Positions 23,143 to 23,915 of a stretch of 23,915 nucleotides of DNA are shown here, piece after piece. The position numbers were made by a program, and so were the translations under genes. The notes beneath the pieces were generated by a model. It searched no databases, had not been told where the DNA came from, and worked only from the letters and a program-made list of their open reading frames with translations. Within the stretch, counting starts at the first letter, position 1, and each line of letters starts with the position of its first letter. The DNA comes from Sphingomonadaceae bacterium (GTDB taxonomy: Bacteria > Pseudomonadota > Alphaproteobacteria > Sphingomonadales > Sphingomonadaceae): the NCBI GenBank assembly GCA_016462305.1, contig JAEMTM010000013.1, positions 1 to 23,915 on the forward strand. Reading direction: 5' to 3'.

Positions 23143-23915
23143 ATGAAAAAAGCTTTTCTATTCGCCCTCGCCGCCGCCACTTTGGCAGTTCCCGCGCTCG
23201 CCGACCACCATGGCACCAAAAAGGCCGACCATGACAAAATGCATAAGGCGCATCAGGAACGGCTTGCGAAGATCCTTGCCGACCCCGCCCGCGCCAATGA
23301 CGCAAAGCGCGACCAGTATCGCCACCCTGCAGAAACGTTTGAATTTTTCCGTCTTCACCCCGATCATGTGATTGGTGAATATGCCCCCGGCGGCGAATGG
23401 GTATCGCGCATCCTTGGCCGCTATATCAACGAAAATGGCAAATATACGGGCCTGTATTTTGGAACAAAAACCTTTTTCAGTGACCAGCAAAAGCAAGGCC
23501 TTGCCACAGCTATTGGTAAATTTCCCTCCGACGTTGCCGCCGTATCCGGTCGGCCAGCCGCCGATTTCAACGCATTTTCTTTAAGCGAAATTCCCGAAGG
23601 CGCGAAAGGAACGTTCGACCGCATATTGATCATGCGGATGATGCACAACATCATGAACTGGAACATCGCCGACGCCGAAATAAAGGCCATGCGTGACCTG
23701 CTGAAGCCAGATGGCCTGCTCGGCATCGAACAGCACCGCGCCAAGGCAGATGCACCCTATAGCTACACCGACGGCAGCAAAGGCTATATGCGCGAAGCTG
23801 ACATCATCAAATTCATGGAAATCCATGGCTTTGAACTTGTCGCCAAGAGCGAAGTGAACGCCAACCCCAAGGACAGCGCAAACTGGCCCGATGGCGTGTG
23901 GACATTGCCGCCTGC
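23143..23915 (+). CDS. Exported class I SAM methyltransferase-like protein (partial, runs off the window)
   Basis: The ATG at 23143 follows AGAGGA by 6 nt and stays open to the window end (257 codons seen; C-terminus missing). A clear signal peptide MKKAFLFALAAATLAVPALA is followed by a His/Lys-rich stretch (DHHGTKKADHDKMHKAHQE). The fold resembles the 'predicted methyltransferase' family COG4798: a SAM-loop-like VIGEYAPGGEWVSRILGRYI (~75-94), an acidic FDRILIMRMMHNIMNW strand-helix (~162-178) and LLKPDGLLGIEQHRA (~187-202), typical of motif post-I to motif IV in class I enzymes. The predicted export is at odds with SAM being cytoplasmic; substrate unknown. A separate gene from aguA, 61 nt downstream of it. 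Confidence 0.8.
   Translation, partial: MKKAFLFALAAATLAVPALADHHGTKKADHDKMHKAHQERLAKILADPARANDAKRDQYRHPAETFEFFRLHPDHVIGEYAPGGEWVSRILGRYINENGKYTGLYFGTKTFFSDQQKQGLATAIGKFPSDVAAVSGRPAADFNAFSLSEIPEGAKGTFDRILIMRMMHNIMNWNIADAEIKAMRDLLKPDGLLGIEQHRAKADAPYSYTDGSKGYMREADIIKFMEIHGFELVAKSEVNANPKDSANWPDGVWTLPP

Overview
The window reads as a stretch of chromosome from an alphaproteobacterium, most likely a sphingomonad (Sphingomonadales). Three things point there. The tmRNA gene is circularly permuted (two-piece), an arrangement typical of alphaproteobacteria, and its tag ANDNSALALAA is of the sphingomonad type. Gene order is also characteristic (lptD-surA-pdxA-rsmA; rpiB-glyA-nrdR; M20 hydrolase-astA-astB). 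Finally, short palindromic repeats of a kind I associate with sphingomonads lie in or between genes. The family assignment is inference; the gene calls rest on visible motifs. Nearly every base is accounted for by densely packed genes, many overlapping by 1-4 nt.

Layout. 2-2394 (minus): pepA, holC, ndk. 2572-8087 (plus): the outer-membrane biogenesis and maturation operon lptD, surA, pdxA, rsmA, with TGATG overlaps at the last two junctions. 8139-11628 (plus): an arginine succinyltransferase-pathway cluster made of an M20 metallohydrolase, astA and astB, all overlapping. 11700-12079 (minus): a two-piece ssrA (tmRNA) with a visible promoter, acceptor piece, processed spacer, coding piece with tag frame, and terminator-like end. 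12090-14610 (minus): two tandem paralogous cysteine desulfurases followed by a [2Fe-2S] ferredoxin. 14724-15380 (plus): an alpha/beta hydrolase, then a composite palindromic intergenic repeat and a small membrane protein gene on the minus strand.

15846-19181 (plus): rpiB, glyA, a small zinc-ribbon protein, nrdR and a SpoU/TrmJ-type RNA methyltransferase. 19192-19509 (minus): a small AroQ chorismate mutase, convergent with the methyltransferase. 19690-20304 (plus): rpsD with a strong terminator. 20418-23081 (plus): an M28 peptidase lipoprotein and agmatine deiminase. 23143 to the end (plus): a secreted-looking SAM methyltransferase that runs off the window.

Functional themes are envelope assembly (LptD and its chaperone SurA), arginine/agmatine catabolism (AstA, AstB, AguA), Fe-S/sulfur mobilisation (desulfurases and ferredoxin), translation and ribosome rescue (RsmA, S4, tmRNA, RNA methyltransferase), and one-carbon/nucleotide metabolism (GlyA, NrdR, Ndk).

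The most unusual observation is a ~127-bp palindromic repeat (13104-13230) sitting in frame inside one cysteine desulfurase, where it encodes about 42 extra residues that the adjacent paralogue lacks. I saw no CRISPR array, transposase, prophage or defence system.
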